Assembly: GCA_020634215.1 (NCBI GenBank)
Contig: JACKCD010000022.1
Coordinates: 1 to 64,000 of the forward strand
Length of the DNA: 64,000 bases
DNA from: Ardenticatenaceae bacterium
GTDB lineage: Bacteria > Chloroflexota > Anaerolineae > Promineifilales > Promineifilaceae
Direction of reading: 5' to 3'
Shown here piece after piece: positions 37,595 through 46,161 of this stretch. The notes under the pieces are model-generated. The model was given only the letters and a program-made list of their open reading frames with translations. It was not told the origin of the DNA and searched no databases. A program made the position numbers and the translations under genes. Within the stretch, counting starts at the first letter, position 1; every line of letters begins with the position of its first letter.

Positions 37595-37838
37595 GTTTGG
37601 TAGCCTTTCGCGCTGAAATAATGCGAATCTTGTTACTTTCTCGATCCGTGTGGACAACAAGCACGACAACAAAATTACGCATCATCCCCAGCGTCAAATA
37701 GCGTATTTCACCATAATCAAAGCGTTTGTCCTCAGTCGTGATGGTGTAGCCATCAAAAATCTGAATCACGTCGGCGAAGTCAATCCCATGGGCGGTTCTA
37801 TTTCTCTGTCGTTTGGCTTCGTCCCATTCAAATTCCAT
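37569..37838 (-). CDS. brnT: BrnT-like ribonuclease toxin
   Basis: 89 residues from ATG 37838 (MEFEWDEAKRQRN), the characteristic BrnT opening. Continues with HGIDFADVIQIFDG, RFDYGEIRY, and a C-terminal IRIISARKATKHEQKRY. BrnT is a RelE-fold mRNA-cleaving toxin; the conserved basic and His/Arg residues are present. Paired with the downstream BrnA antitoxin. Confidence 0.85.
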   Translation of the reverse strand: MEFEWDEAKRQRNRTAHGIDFADVIQIFDGYTITTEDKRFDYGEIRYLTLGMMRNFVVVLVVHTDRESNKIRIISARKATKHEQKRYFS

Positions 37839-37907
37839 AACAATATTGTATGCACATATGGTACACACAGCAAGGTTGTACAAAGCTCGGCAGCTAAAGA
37901 TTCATGC

Positions 37908-37946
37908 AACAAAAAAGCCCCGACAAGACCTGCCGAGGCTTTTTTG
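37908..37946. terminator. Bidirectional terminator-like hairpin
   Basis: AAAAAAGCCCCG, loop, CCGAGGCTTTTTT; one bulge but A- and T-tracts on both sides. It lies between the membrane protein gene and the start region of brnT, ending transcription from the former. Confidence 0.7.
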
Positions 37947-37968
37947 CATCTACATCAATTTAGGAGAG

Positions 37969-38367
37969 TTATTCAGCGTAATTGACCAGCATGTGGGTTG
38001 CGCCCCAAGCCAACAGCAGCACTGGCAGCAAATAAAGCCAGTTGAGGCCAAAGAGCAAAACGGTGGCGATGGCAAAAATGATGCCCGCCCAACCCAGCAT
38101 ATCCTGAGTCGTCTTTGCGGTTAATGTTTTTGTTTGTGCGTATGTACGAATGACGCGCTCCCCAATATACAGCGTGGGCAGGAAAAGAAGAAGTGCCCAC
38201 CAATTGAAGGCAAACAGCTTGGTGACAACACTGGCTACCCCAACACTACCTAATACAACAAAAAACGAACCACTGACGAGACGCCACCGCATGACCTGGT
38301 TGGCTTCATGTTCTTCCGGTAAATCGCCTTCCTTCGTCAGCATCAATGATTTTGCCTTCGTATCCAT
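37969..38367 (-). CDS. Small integral membrane protein
   Basis: 132 residues: a charged N-terminus (about 1-28), then about four hydrophobic helices (about 30-50, 54-68, 88-105, 107-126) joined by a short basic loop (RVIRTYAQTKTLTAKT). No family recognised. Followed by a terminator. Confidence 0.65.
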   Translation of the reverse strand: MDTKAKSLMLTKEGDLPEEHEANQVMRWRLVSGSFFVVLGSVGVASVVTKLFAFNWWALLLFLPTLYIGERVIRTYAQTKTLTAKTTQDMLGWAGIIFAIATVLLFGLNWLYLLPVLLLAWGATHMLVNYAE

Positions 38368-38579
38368 ACTTGTGTTCCTTTGTTTTCATGCGCCCGCATG
38401 TTTTTAAAACGAATGGGTAAACATTACAGAAAAACACCCCCTCTTGTCAACCCTTTTTTTTACTTCATAAGGATTTCTTAAGAGGTGCTGTAAGGGGGCT
38501 ATTCTTTCCCTACTTTTCACGCATTCTTACTCCTTCTTTACACATAGGGCAACTTGGGTGGCCTATACTGTACAAGTGC

Positions 38580-38613
38580 TACTGTTTACCGATTACTGTT
38601 TACCGATTACCGT
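38580..38613. repeat. 7-bp repeat tract (GATTACC/GTTTACC type)
   Basis: ACTGTTTACCGATTACTGTT-type units immediately before the ribosome site of the secreted protein gene at 38626; no complementary arm, unlike most other tracts. Confidence 0.6.
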
Positions 38614-38625
38614 TAGGAGGGTAGT

Positions 38626-39441
38626 ATGCGTCGTTTTTGGTCATTAACGGCCGTTTTTCTCACCATTACCACCATCATGTCCCTAGGCTTTTACCGCGCC
38701 GCCGCCAACGTGCGGGCACAAGGAAGTTCAAATACCTACTTACCTTATGTCAGCAAAGCCATTCCTCCCACGCCAACGCCTATTCCTACGCCTCAATCCG
38801 ATGGGCTGGTCAACGGCTCCTTTGAAGAAGGGTGGACAAACATGCCGCCTGCTCCCGGCAACCTGATTAACCAAAAACCCAACGGCTGGGAATACTTCTG
38901 GATTGAACCGGGGCAACCGCTGTTTGATTCCACCGATGTGGCCGGTGGCGTGCCAGAATCCATCCACAAGTTGGCAAATCAACTGCCGCCCGACGAGCAA
39001 CCTGGTGGATCTAAGGCTCTCATTCTCGATGGCATTGCCGTTTACAAAATTTTCCACTTTGGCGCACCCTTTGGCGGCGAACTCAACCAAACGATAGAAA
39101 ATTTGCCGCCCGGCTCCGTGTGGAAGCTAACCGTGCCAATCCAGGTGCATCTGCATGGCGAAACCGACCCCTACGCCGCTGAATCGAGCGTGTGGGTGAA
39201 CGGGGAAGGAGGCTGGGTACACGGTTTTGCGATGGGCGACCGCCAATGGTACCGTCACGAGCGTATTTTTGTCGTCCCATCCGATGGCAAAGCGTTTATT
39301 CAGGTGCGCGTTAAGAGCAAATGGCCCAGCCCCAAAGATTTCTTTATTGACGATTTGCGGCTGGAACGGGTGGAAGGGTTGCAGGCGGTGCAAGCAGATA
39401 GAACAGGTTTGCGAGATTGGAGGTTGGAGGTTGGAGATTAG
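38626..39441 (+). CDS. Secreted carbohydrate-binding-like protein
   Basis: 271 residues; AGGAGG lies six bases before the ATG. A signal peptide (about 1-32) is followed by NTYLPYVSK, a Pro/Thr linker and a beta-rich domain (about 62-255) opening with LVNGSFEEGW, the usual start of CBM4/9/22-like carbohydrate-binding modules and similar jelly-roll domains. The last about 12 residues (LRDWRLEVGD) are encoded by the 7-bp repeat array, which also supplies the stop, so the original C-terminus probably ended earlier. The ligand is unknown. Confidence 0.65.
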   Translation: MRRFWSLTAVFLTITTIMSLGFYRAAANVRAQGSSNTYLPYVSKAIPPTPTPIPTPQSDGLVNGSFEEGWTNMPPAPGNLINQKPNGWEYFWIEPGQPLFDSTDVAGGVPESIHKLANQLPPDEQPGGSKALILDGIAVYKIFHFGAPFGGELNQTIENLPPGSVWKLTVPIQVHLHGETDPYAAESSVWVNGEGGWVHGFAMGDRQWYRHERIFVVPSDGKAFIQVRVKSKWPSPKDFFIDDLRLERVEGLQAVQADRTGLRDWRLEVGD

Positions 39442-39478
39442 AGATTGGAGATTGACTAATCTCTAATCTCCAATCCCT
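39410..39478. repeat. 7-bp hairpin array (GGAGATT type)
   Basis: GAGATTGGAGGTTGGAGG units, loop, then AATCTCTAATCTCCAATCC; it overlaps the 3' end of the upstream gene and nearly touches the convergent response regulator gene. Confidence 0.8.
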
Positions 39479-40124
39479 AAATCAGCCCAAGCTGCTGGGC
39501 GCGGAGGGCGGCTTGGGTGCGGTCGCGGCTGTTGGTTTTTTGCAGAATGGTGCTAACGTAATTTTTAACGGTGCCTTCAGCCAAATAAAGCTGCTGGGCA
39601 ATGGCGGCGTTGCTGTGGCCTTGCGCCACCAGCCGCAGCACCTCTAGCTCACGCTCGGAAAGGGGATCGCTGAGTTCGGGTACGGCAACAGGACGCTGAC
39701 GCGATAGTTCCGACAGCACTTTGCGGGCAACAGAGGGGCCAATAAGGGCACTGCCAGCGGCGACGGTGCGAACGGCCGTTGCCAACTCCTCCCCCGACAC
39801 ATCTTTCAGCATATACCCCATTGCCCCCGCCCGCAGCCCCTCAAACAGGGCGGCGTCGTCGTCAAACGTCGTGAGAATGAGAATGCAGGCATCCGGCCAC
39901 TGCTGGCAAAGGGTTTGGGTGGCAGCCACGCCATCCATGATGGGCATCCGAATGTCCATCAGCACCACGTCTGGCTGGAGTTCGGCGTAGCGAGAAACGG
40001 CCGTTTTCCCATCCCCTGCCTCCCCCACCACCAGCATATCCTCCTCCAACTCCAGCAGCGTCCGCAGCCCGTCACGCATCAGCCGCTGGTCATCCACAAT
40101 CATCACCCGAATTTGTTCTGTCAT
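39477..40124 (-). CDS. NarL/FixJ-type response regulator
   Basis: 215 residues from ATG 40124. Receiver domain (about 1-120) with VDDQ acidic pair, DVVLMDIRMP phospho-acceptor Asp and the conserved Lys in YMLKDV; C-terminal LuxR helix-turn-helix (about 148-212: LSERELEVLRLVAQGHSNAAIAQ...). Pairs with the histidine kinase gene immediately upstream. Regulon unknown. Confidence 0.92.
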   Translation of the reverse strand: MTEQIRVMIVDDQRLMRDGLRTLLELEEDMLVVGEAGDGKTAVSRYAELQPDVVLMDIRMPIMDGVAATQTLCQQWPDACILILTTFDDDAALFEGLRAGAMGYMLKDVSGEELATAVRTVAAGSALIGPSVARKVLSELSRQRPVAVPELSDPLSERELEVLRLVAQGHSNAAIAQQLYLAEGTVKNYVSTILQKTNSRDRTQAALRAQQLGLI

Positions 40125-40130
40125 AGCTGT

Positions 40131-40187
40131 GATTGGAGATTGGAGATTGGAGATTATTGAATCTCCAATCTCCAATCTCCAATCCCT
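40131..40187. repeat. 7-bp hairpin array (GGAGATT type)
   Basis: Four GGAGATT-type units, loop, then four AATCTCC units, within the two-component operon between the kinase and regulator genes, so it is probably transcribed. Confidence 0.85.
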
Positions 40188-40188
40188 C

Positions 40189-41364
40189 CTAGCAAATCGG
40201 TATCTCAAACCGCAATTCCGCCCCACCCTCGGCGCGGTTGCTAAGCTGGGCAGTGCCGCCTAATTGGTTTGCCCGTTCAGCCAGCCCTTGAAGGCCAAAA
40301 CGGCCGTTTTCCCCCACCGAATCCTGCACCCCCTGCCCATCATCCGCCACCGTTAGCGTAATCTGGTCGCTGTGGGAGGTAAGCGATAGCCACGCTTGGG
40401 TGGCGTTGGCGTGGCGCTGCACGTTGGTCAGCCCTTCCTGCGCGGCGCGAAAGAGCGCCAACCGGTGGCTGGTGGGCAAATCGGGTAGCGTGTCGGGCAG
40501 CGTCAGGTGGATAGGCAGGCCGGTGGCTTCCTGGAAGGTGTGGCTGAGTTGGGAAACGGCCGTTGGCAGCGGCAAATCATCGGCCAGCGGCGAGCGCAAC
40601 GTGGCAACCGCCTGCCGCAGATCCGCCAGCGCCACTTTAAGCTGGTCGCGCATCGTCCCCACCATCGCCGCCGCCCGTTCCGGCTGCTTGGGGATAAGCC
40701 GCTGCGCCCCCTCTAGCTGCACCACCGCCACCGTTAGCCGATGCCCCAATGCATCATGCATTTCACGCGCCAGCCGATTGCGCTCCTCGGCAACGGCCAG
40801 CTCTTCGGCCTGGGTGGTATACGCCTTCAACTGCTCATGGCTTTCCTGTAGCTGTGCCAATAGTTCCTCATTGTGGCGGCGGGCGTTGTTGGCTTGCTGC
40901 AAGGCTGCACCAAAGCTGGCGAAAAAGAGATAGCCGCCCAACATGGGCAGTGCCAACAGCCAATTCTCCCAGCCGATGGCATGGAGCAATCCCTGGGTGG
41001 CGGCGATAAAGAAGACAATGACCCAGGCGAAGCCCCAATAGAGGGAAAGAAAGAGCATGGATTGGGCACTGAGGACAAAAAGCAGGGTTTGGACGTGTTC
41101 AGCGTGGGCGGGGGAAAGGTAGTAAATTTGCAAAACGAGGGCAAGCTGGATGGCAAAGTAGAGGTGTGGCAGCCAGGCGCGGGTCTCGGTATATAAAAAG
41201 AAGCCCATGACCACGCCAAAGGCGAGAAAATAGCCAGCCGCTTGCCATTTAAGGCTGGTGGTGGGCAAATTAGCGATGACGAGCAGAGCCACTGTCAGCC
41301 AGGTGGCATAGGCCGCGATATTGAGCAGCCAGAAGCCGTAGTTGCTAATGCGTGTTTGGGACAT
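40189..41364 (-). CDS. HisKA_3-type sensor histidine kinase
   Basis: 391 residues from ATG 41364. About six hydrophobic helices in the first 170 residues (membrane sensor), a coiled coil (about 172-205), an HisKA_3 dimerisation domain with phospho-acceptor His in REMHDALGHRL, and a HATPase_c domain (LTVADDGQG, GLQGLAERANQLGG). This is the NarX/DesK class that phosphorylates NarL-type regulators, consistent with the next gene. The signal sensed is unknown, perhaps membrane state as in DesK. Confidence 0.9.
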   Translation of the reverse strand: MSQTRISNYGFWLLNIAAYATWLTVALLVIANLPTTSLKWQAAGYFLAFGVVMGFFLYTETRAWLPHLYFAIQLALVLQIYYLSPAHAEHVQTLLFVLSAQSMLFLSLYWGFAWVIVFFIAATQGLLHAIGWENWLLALPMLGGYLFFASFGAALQQANNARRHNEELLAQLQESHEQLKAYTTQAEELAVAEERNRLAREMHDALGHRLTVAVVQLEGAQRLIPKQPERAAAMVGTMRDQLKVALADLRQAVATLRSPLADDLPLPTAVSQLSHTFQEATGLPIHLTLPDTLPDLPTSHRLALFRAAQEGLTNVQRHANATQAWLSLTSHSDQITLTVADDGQGVQDSVGENGRFGLQGLAERANQLGGTAQLSNRAEGGAELRFEIPIC

Positions 41365-41379
41365 AGAGGAAGTATAAAT

Positions 41380-41450
41380 TAAGAATTGAGAATGGAAAAT
41401 TGAGATTTGGGAATCGTTTCCCAATTCTCAATTCTTCCTTCTCAATTCCC
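41380..41450. repeat. 7-bp hairpin array (GAATTGA type)
   Basis: AAGAATTGAGAATGG... arm, GGGAATCGTTTCCC centre, then CCAATTCTCAATTCTT arm. A different unit from GGAGATT but the same architecture. Confidence 0.75.
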
Positions 41451-41456
41451 CATTGA

Positions 41457-42119
41457 TTAGCTGGCGGTGGAGAGGGTGGGACGAGGTTGGGGATAGCGAC
41501 GCTGGATGAGGGCTTCGGCGATGAGGAGGTTGGGTATCCAGCTAATCCAGGCGGTGGTGATATAAACGGCCGTAAATTCCACCCCCGGCAAAAAAGCCTG
41601 CCCCAGCCCCAAATAGAGCCGCAGCGTGACGGCGGCAAAGGTGAGGGCATAGTTGCGGATCATCCACTGCTCGTGGGCGCGAACGTTACCCGTTCGGATG
41701 CGCTGGTAGGCCATTACCCCAGTGAACAGCCAAAGGATGGCAAGGAGGGAAAAGCCGACCTGTGCCGGGAAGCCGCCGTGCGCCAGCCGCGCCATGTAAA
41801 AACCGCTGAGACCACCGAGCAAAATACCCAGCAGGTAGATACGCCCCAACCAGCGGTGAAGCGATAGAAACCGCTTTTGCCGCAGCCGGGGTAAAAATTG
41901 GAAGGGGCCGATGAGCAGGGCGACGGAAGCACTAAGGGCATGGGTGAGAATGCCAGTTAGATGTGCCAAATAGGTAAGCCGCTGCTGAGGAAAGAAGAAG
42001 TCGGTGTTAAGGCTACCATAAACAATGGTGGCATAAAGCGCGACTCCGATAGCGAAAAAGGTCATGAGTCCCCAGAGGGCTTTTTTGCCAAGATTAGACC
42101 GTTTGTTGTTGATCATCAT
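41457..42119 (-). CDS. DUF2306 membrane protein
   Basis: 220 residues with about six membrane helices, GGAG four bases before a double ATG. The pattern HLTGILTHALSA...GPFQFLPRLR...HRWLGRIYLLGIL...AHEQWMIRNYALTFAAVTLR is that of the DUF2306 family, with conserved His residues in the membrane that could bind heme or metal. Function unknown in the family. Confidence 0.8.
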   Translation of the reverse strand: MMINNKRSNLGKKALWGLMTFFAIGVALYATIVYGSLNTDFFFPQQRLTYLAHLTGILTHALSASVALLIGPFQFLPRLRQKRFLSLHRWLGRIYLLGILLGGLSGFYMARLAHGGFPAQVGFSLLAILWLFTGVMAYQRIRTGNVRAHEQWMIRNYALTFAAVTLRLYLGLGQAFLPGVEFTAVYITTAWISWIPNLLIAEALIQRRYPQPRPTLSTAS

Positions 42120-42213
42120 TTATCTCCATTTGGTGTAATGGAAATAGGATAACGGCCGTTTGGTCATATGCGACAGTGCCGGGTGGCACATGCCAAGTCA
42201 TATGCAAGCCACG

Positions 42214-43344
42214 CTACGCTACCCAACCGCCGAGAAAGAATTGGCCGCTAAAGTATAAGAACAGTAAAAAGGAGGTGTAAAGAATCAGCCGGTGGACAAA
42301 CGGCCGTTTTTCTCCCCACTCCCCCAGCAGCCAAAACAGCGGGAAAAAGGCCAGCGCATAGCGAGAAAACGAATAGAGGGGTTTGACGGTTGAGGTGGGC
42401 AGCAGGATAAACAGCAGCATGGTTGCCATGTAAACCCCATAAACCGCCCCAAATCGTCGCCAAACCAGCCACGTTCCGGCCAACAACCCTATGGCAACAG
42501 CCAGGTTGAAGGCCAGCACAAAGCGGCTGCTGGTGATCTGGTCGCCAAAAATCAGCAGTCGAACGGCCGTTACCACATCCTGCCCCGGCACCCCCACCCG
42601 TTGAAACCAGTGCGCCGCATAAACCGCCGCCAGCGAGGGCAAACCAAGCCAAGCACGGTAGGCGATAAACAGGGCAGGGGCGAGCAGGGGTAAGGGAAGA
42701 AAAACGGCCGTTTGCCAATCCCGTCTGCCTTGCTGCCATGCCAGCAGCGCCAGCGGGAAAAAGAGCAGCCAGCCGTTAAGCCGCGTCAGAGCCGCTAGGA
42801 ACGCAAGGAGAGAGGCAGGAAAAAAACGGCCGTTTTGCCCCTGCCACAGGCTCCCCACCACCCACAGCAAAAAAAGTGACTCTGTATACCCCGCAAACAA
42901 AAAAAAGCCGGTTGGAAACAGCACCCAATAAACCAGCGCCCGCGTCGCTGCCCGCTCGCCAACTTCTGTGGCCGACAACTTTTGCAACGGAGGCAACAGC
43001 AGCAGCGTGGCTCCGTTTGCCAGCAGCAGCGCCGCCGCCGCTAAATTGCCCCCCAGCAGCCAGCCTAAGCCACGCACCAGCAGCGGATAAAGCGGCGGAA
43101 AGACTGAATCTTCTTCGTGGGCATACCCCTCACGGGCAATTCGCAGATAAATGTTGGCATCAAACCGCTGCCACGGCTCCAGCAGCCAGCGCGGTGCCCC
43201 CTCGCCCAGCCCAGCCTGCTGGGGCGGCACCATGCCGGGCAGATCAGCGGGCGGCAGCAGCCACACGGTCACCGCCGCCCACAGCGTCAGCAGCAGCCGC
43301 ACGGCAAAAAAGAGACTCAGGGAAAAGGTAGGTTTGGTAGGCAT
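42214..43344 (-). CDS. PIG-V-like membrane mannosyltransferase
   Basis: About 376 residues from ATG 43344 (a GTG one codon earlier is possible). Integral membrane protein with about nine helices. The first lumenal/periplasmic loop contains FDANIYLRIAREGY, the acidic motif of the PIG-V / GT-C superfamily, followed by PLYPLLVRGLG and RLNGWLLF. GT-C enzymes use polyprenyl-phosphate sugars. Likely glycosylates lipid- or surface-linked glycans; specificity unknown. Confidence 0.75.
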   Translation of the reverse strand: MPTKPTFSLSLFFAVRLLLTLWAAVTVWLLPPADLPGMVPPQQAGLGEGAPRWLLEPWQRFDANIYLRIAREGYAHEEDSVFPPLYPLLVRGLGWLLGGNLAAAALLLANGATLLLLPPLQKLSATEVGERAATRALVYWVLFPTGFFLFAGYTESLFLLWVVGSLWQGQNGRFFPASLLAFLAALTRLNGWLLFFPLALLAWQQGRRDWQTAVFLPLPLLAPALFIAYRAWLGLPSLAAVYAAHWFQRVGVPGQDVVTAVRLLIFGDQITSSRFVLAFNLAVAIGLLAGTWLVWRRFGAVYGVYMATMLLFILLPTSTVKPLYSFSRYALAFFPLFWLLGEWGEKRPFVHRLILYTSFLLFLYFSGQFFLGGWVA

Positions 43345-43364
43345 CACTGATTATCAGATAATCG

Positions 43365-43430
43365 GGATTGGAAACTAGAGATTCGAGATTGGAAACCCTC
43401 ATCAATCTCCAATCTCGAATCTCCAACTCA
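43365..43430. repeat. 7-bp hairpin array (GGAGATT/GAGATTC type)
   Basis: GAGATTCGAGATTGG arm, loop ccctcat, CAATCTCCAATCTCGAATCT arm, between the lipoprotein and glycosyltransferase genes. Confidence 0.75.
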
Positions 43431-43862
43431 ACTACCCGGTGCCACCAGCAGCCCCGGCGTTTCAAAGAGGCTCTCTGGGGGAACAACGACCCAATACAGC
43501 ACCAGCCCGCCATCATAACGATCAAGTTCAACGGGTTGGGAATGATTTTGCACCCATTCGATGTTAACAACGGCCGTTTCTCCATACACCCCCAGCGCGT
43601 CCGGGTCAAACAGTAAGTACACCGACTCGCTACTCCGCAGCAAGTCGCGCAGCACCACTTCATCCACGCTGTCCAAATCAAGGGTGATCAGCTCGTCATG
43701 ACTGGCAGCCGTGGGCAGCAGCACAATGGCATCGGGTGAGAGTTGGTGGGAAACGGCCGTTAATACCGCTTCCGGCACCACCACCTCCTGTGACCACAGC
43801 CCGCACCCAATGAGCAAGAGAGGGAGGAGAAGAAACGGCCGTTTGTGCCACCTAACCATCAT
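43428..43862 (-). CDS. Small putative lipoprotein
   Basis: About 144 residues from ATG 43862. A basic start (MMVRWHKR) and hydrophobic run end in LLLIGCG, a plausible lipobox with Cys as the lipidation site. The rest (about 20-144) is an acidic alpha/beta sequence with no family recognised. Likely anchored on the outer face of the cytoplasmic membrane. Confidence 0.55.
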   Translation of the reverse strand: MMVRWHKRPFLLLPLLLIGCGLWSQEVVVPEAVLTAVSHQLSPDAIVLLPTAASHDELITLDLDSVDEVVLRDLLRSSESVYLLFDPDALGVYGETAVVNIEWVQNHSQPVELDRYDGGLVLYWVVVPPESLFETPGLLVAPGS

Positions 43863-43977
43863 GCTAGACCTTTGATAATTTGCCACCATGCGCTACAGTT
43901 AAACATCGTTTGATAATCGTACCCCAAATCTCGTCTACGCTGCCTCAGCCAGTGCGACATTTGCGGCACAGAAATCC

Positions 43978-44682
43978 ATGTCTGAAAAAACCGTTCAAAC
44001 CATTCTCGAAAAAGCGTTAACCAACCAAACCTTTGCCCAAAAACTAGCCGAAGCCCCGGAGCAAACGCTGGCTGCCTACAAACATGACCTAACCGATGCC
44101 GAAATGGCCGCTTTACAAAACATGAACCCCATGCTCCTGAGCACCTTGGGGGCAGTGATGAAAAAGCAGCAGCCTCGTCCTAAGTGGTGGCAACCTACTT
44201 CTTTTAAGGAGCTTGGCGGCAGCTTTCTTAGCCTGGTTCTGATGGCCGTGCTTGTCTTTGCCCTCATTCAAACCTACCGCCTCATCAATACGCCGCCGCT
44301 GGTGGTTAGCGTGGGGGGCAATGAGCAAATGGTGGATACATTTGACCGGGCGCAGGCACTGCTCAACATGTTTTTCCCGCTGTTCAGCGCCGTTGTCACC
44401 TTTTGGCTCGGCGTTGCCATTGAAGGCCGTCGGGCAGATCGGCATGAGGCCGAGGCGGAGGAGGAAAAAAACGGCCGTCAGCAGGCCGAAGCCCAGCGCA
44501 ACGCCATGCGTGTCACCACCTCGCAAACCCTCGGCAAACTGCTCAACATCATGAGCACCCACGAAGAATCCGGCCAAGTGCTCCGTTCGGCGCAGCCCAA
44601 AACGATTGAGCCATCTACGCATCAGCGTATTATTCAGGCCATTCAGGAAGCACAGCAAAGTTTGCTAGAGCTTGAGAATTAG
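43978..44682 (+). CDS. Membrane protein with RiPP-leader-like N-terminus
   Basis: 234 residues. The first about 50 (VQTILEKALTNQTFAQKLAEAPEQ..., LTDAEMAALQ) match the pattern of NHLP/Os1348-type leader peptides of ribosomal natural products. Instead of a short core peptide there follow two membrane helices (about 80-100 and 128-148) and a long acidic coiled coil with Glu/Gln/Arg repeats (about 150-234). No RiPP-modifying enzyme is nearby, so the leader-like domain may simply be a protein-interaction module. The family has no known function. Confidence 0.6.
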   Translation: MSEKTVQTILEKALTNQTFAQKLAEAPEQTLAAYKHDLTDAEMAALQNMNPMLLSTLGAVMKKQQPRPKWWQPTSFKELGGSFLSLVLMAVLVFALIQTYRLINTPPLVVSVGGNEQMVDTFDRAQALLNMFFPLFSAVVTFWLGVAIEGRRADRHEAEAEEEKNGRQQAEAQRNAMRVTTSQTLGKLLNIMSTHEESGQVLRSAQPKTIEPSTHQRIIQAIQEAQQSLLELEN

Positions 44683-44708
44683 CGGTTGGTACACCATCCT
44701 CAAGCCAC

Positions 44709-45359
44709 TTAAATATCCAGAATAGCACCACCTGTGGGTTTCTTACCGCTTTCGCTCTGCAAATTCCCCAGCGAGCGCAGCGTTTGACCACTTTGCGTCA
44801 GCTTGACGCCGACATTGTTCAAATCATTGCCCGTTTCCGTCAGTGCCCCACCCAATGACCGCAAATGCTTGGCAACATTGCGTAAATCGGTGCCTACCTG
44901 GTTTAAACGGTCTGACCCGTTTTTCAGCCGATTGGCAGCGTTGTCAAATAGTTCCGATTCGCCAAAATCAATGCCGCTGATCACATCAATGCCCATCACC
45001 TCGGTATATTTGGGTTGGACGCTGGGAATGCGAATATCGTCCATCTCTTGCCCAAACCGATCCATCACGCGAGCCACATCCTGAATCTCCTTGTGGCATC
45101 GCTCCAGCGCGGTAGCCGCCAGTTGCGACAATTCACCCGCGCTGGGCGTGTTTCCTTTGCCCCCAGTCAAAAACAGACTGGCCTTCATGGCACTCTCCCC
45201 CGCCGATTCGATGGTGTTGCCCGTTTCGTCCAACAGTTCAGGCAACCGCTCCACCAAATCCATAATTTTGTCGCGGTTGTTCCAAACCAGGTTCACCACC
45301 TCAACGACTTTTTCCATGTCCAAATCATCCAAGTTGTCCCAAATCTTTTTAAACATCAT
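44709..45359 (-). CDS. Helical coiled-coil protein of unknown function
   Basis: 216 residues, no signal or membrane segment. Largely helical with amphipathic heptads; the C-terminal half has repeated GxxLxxVGxxL/SLG patterns (LNQVGTDLRNVAKHLRSLG..., LNNVGVKLTQSGQTLRSLG). GGAGG precedes the double ATG. The gene overlaps the deacetylase stop by 11 bp, suggesting co-transcription. Confidence 0.5.
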   Translation of the reverse strand: MMFKKIWDNLDDLDMEKVVEVVNLVWNNRDKIMDLVERLPELLDETGNTIESAGESAMKASLFLTGGKGNTPSAGELSQLAATALERCHKEIQDVARVMDRFGQEMDDIRIPSVQPKYTEVMGIDVISGIDFGESELFDNAANRLKNGSDRLNQVGTDLRNVAKHLRSLGGALTETGNDLNNVGVKLTQSGQTLRSLGNLQSESGKKPTGGAILDI

Positions 45360-46161
45360 TCCTCCACTGTTGTTGGCAAATTTGCGCGACCTGGGAACAA
45401 GTTGTAAACCAGGTGCCGCTATGGTTAATCATGTATTGGATCAGCTTTTCCAGCATTTGCAGCCGATGAAAACGGCCGCTTATTTGCGGGTGCATTGTCA
45501 GCGTATACACCCCACCATATCGGTACGCCCCGTCAAATTCGCTGCTCCAAATTTCGTAAACGTGTGATGGCGACGACAGACCAGCGCGATAGGGGTGAAA
45601 GTTAAAGAGATAGTACGGTGCATCGTCCAGTTCCCAGGCCACGGGGATTTCAACGATGTCGGTGGTTTCGCCGTCCACTTCCAGTGGGTAGGGCTGAAAA
45701 TCGTCGGCCATCAGGCTGCTGTCGTAGAGAAAACCGGCCTCTTTGAACAGTTGCAGCGAGTTTGGGCTGAGATCCCAGGCGGGGGAGCGGTAGCCTAACG
45801 GCCGTTTACCCACCACCTTCTCCAACGCCGCAAACCCCTTCGCCAACACATCCCGCTCCTCCTCCCGGCTGAGCTGGTTCGGGTATTCGTGCAAATAGCC
45901 ATGATGCCCAATTTCGTGCCCAGCAGCGGCAATTTGCTCCACCAGATGGGGATAATTTTCGGCCGTTGCCCCTGGCACAAAAAAAGTGGCAGTCACTCCG
46001 TACCGCTGCAGCAGTTCCAAAATACGCGGCACCCCCACCCGCGCCCCATACTGCCCCCGCGACAAATAAGAAGGGGTTCGAGGGTAAGTGGTTGCCCACA
46101 GCAGTTCAGCATCAAAATCAAAGGTCAATAAAACAGCGCATCTCTCGTCATTCGGCCACAT
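45349..46161 (-). CDS. Polysaccharide deacetylase family protein
   Basis: About 270 residues from ATG 46161, five bases after GGAGG. NodB-type fold: TFDFDAE (catalytic and metal Asp), TATFFVPG, EIGHHGYLHE (metal His pair), YRSPAWDLSP and a C-terminal TLTMHPQISG His. The pattern resembles the PuuE/HpPgdA group. Without a signal peptide it is probably cytoplasmic and may act on a small amide rather than on peptidoglycan. Confidence 0.85.
   Translation of the reverse strand: MWPNDERCAVLLTFDFDAELLWATTYPRTPSYLSRGQYGARVGVPRILELLQRYGVTATFFVPGATAENYPHLVEQIAAAGHEIGHHGYLHEYPNQLSREEERDVLAKGFAALEKVVGKRPLGYRSPAWDLSPNSLQLFKEAGFLYDSSLMADDFQPYPLEVDGETTDIVEIPVAWELDDAPYYLFNFHPYRAGLSSPSHVYEIWSSEFDGAYRYGGVYTLTMHPQISGRFHRLQMLEKLIQYMINHSGTWFTTCSQVAQICQQQWRNDV

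Noticed and set aside
43978..44682. A RiPP biosynthetic cluster
   Set aside because: Only a leader-like domain is present; no modifying enzyme, core peptide or transporter was recognised nearby.
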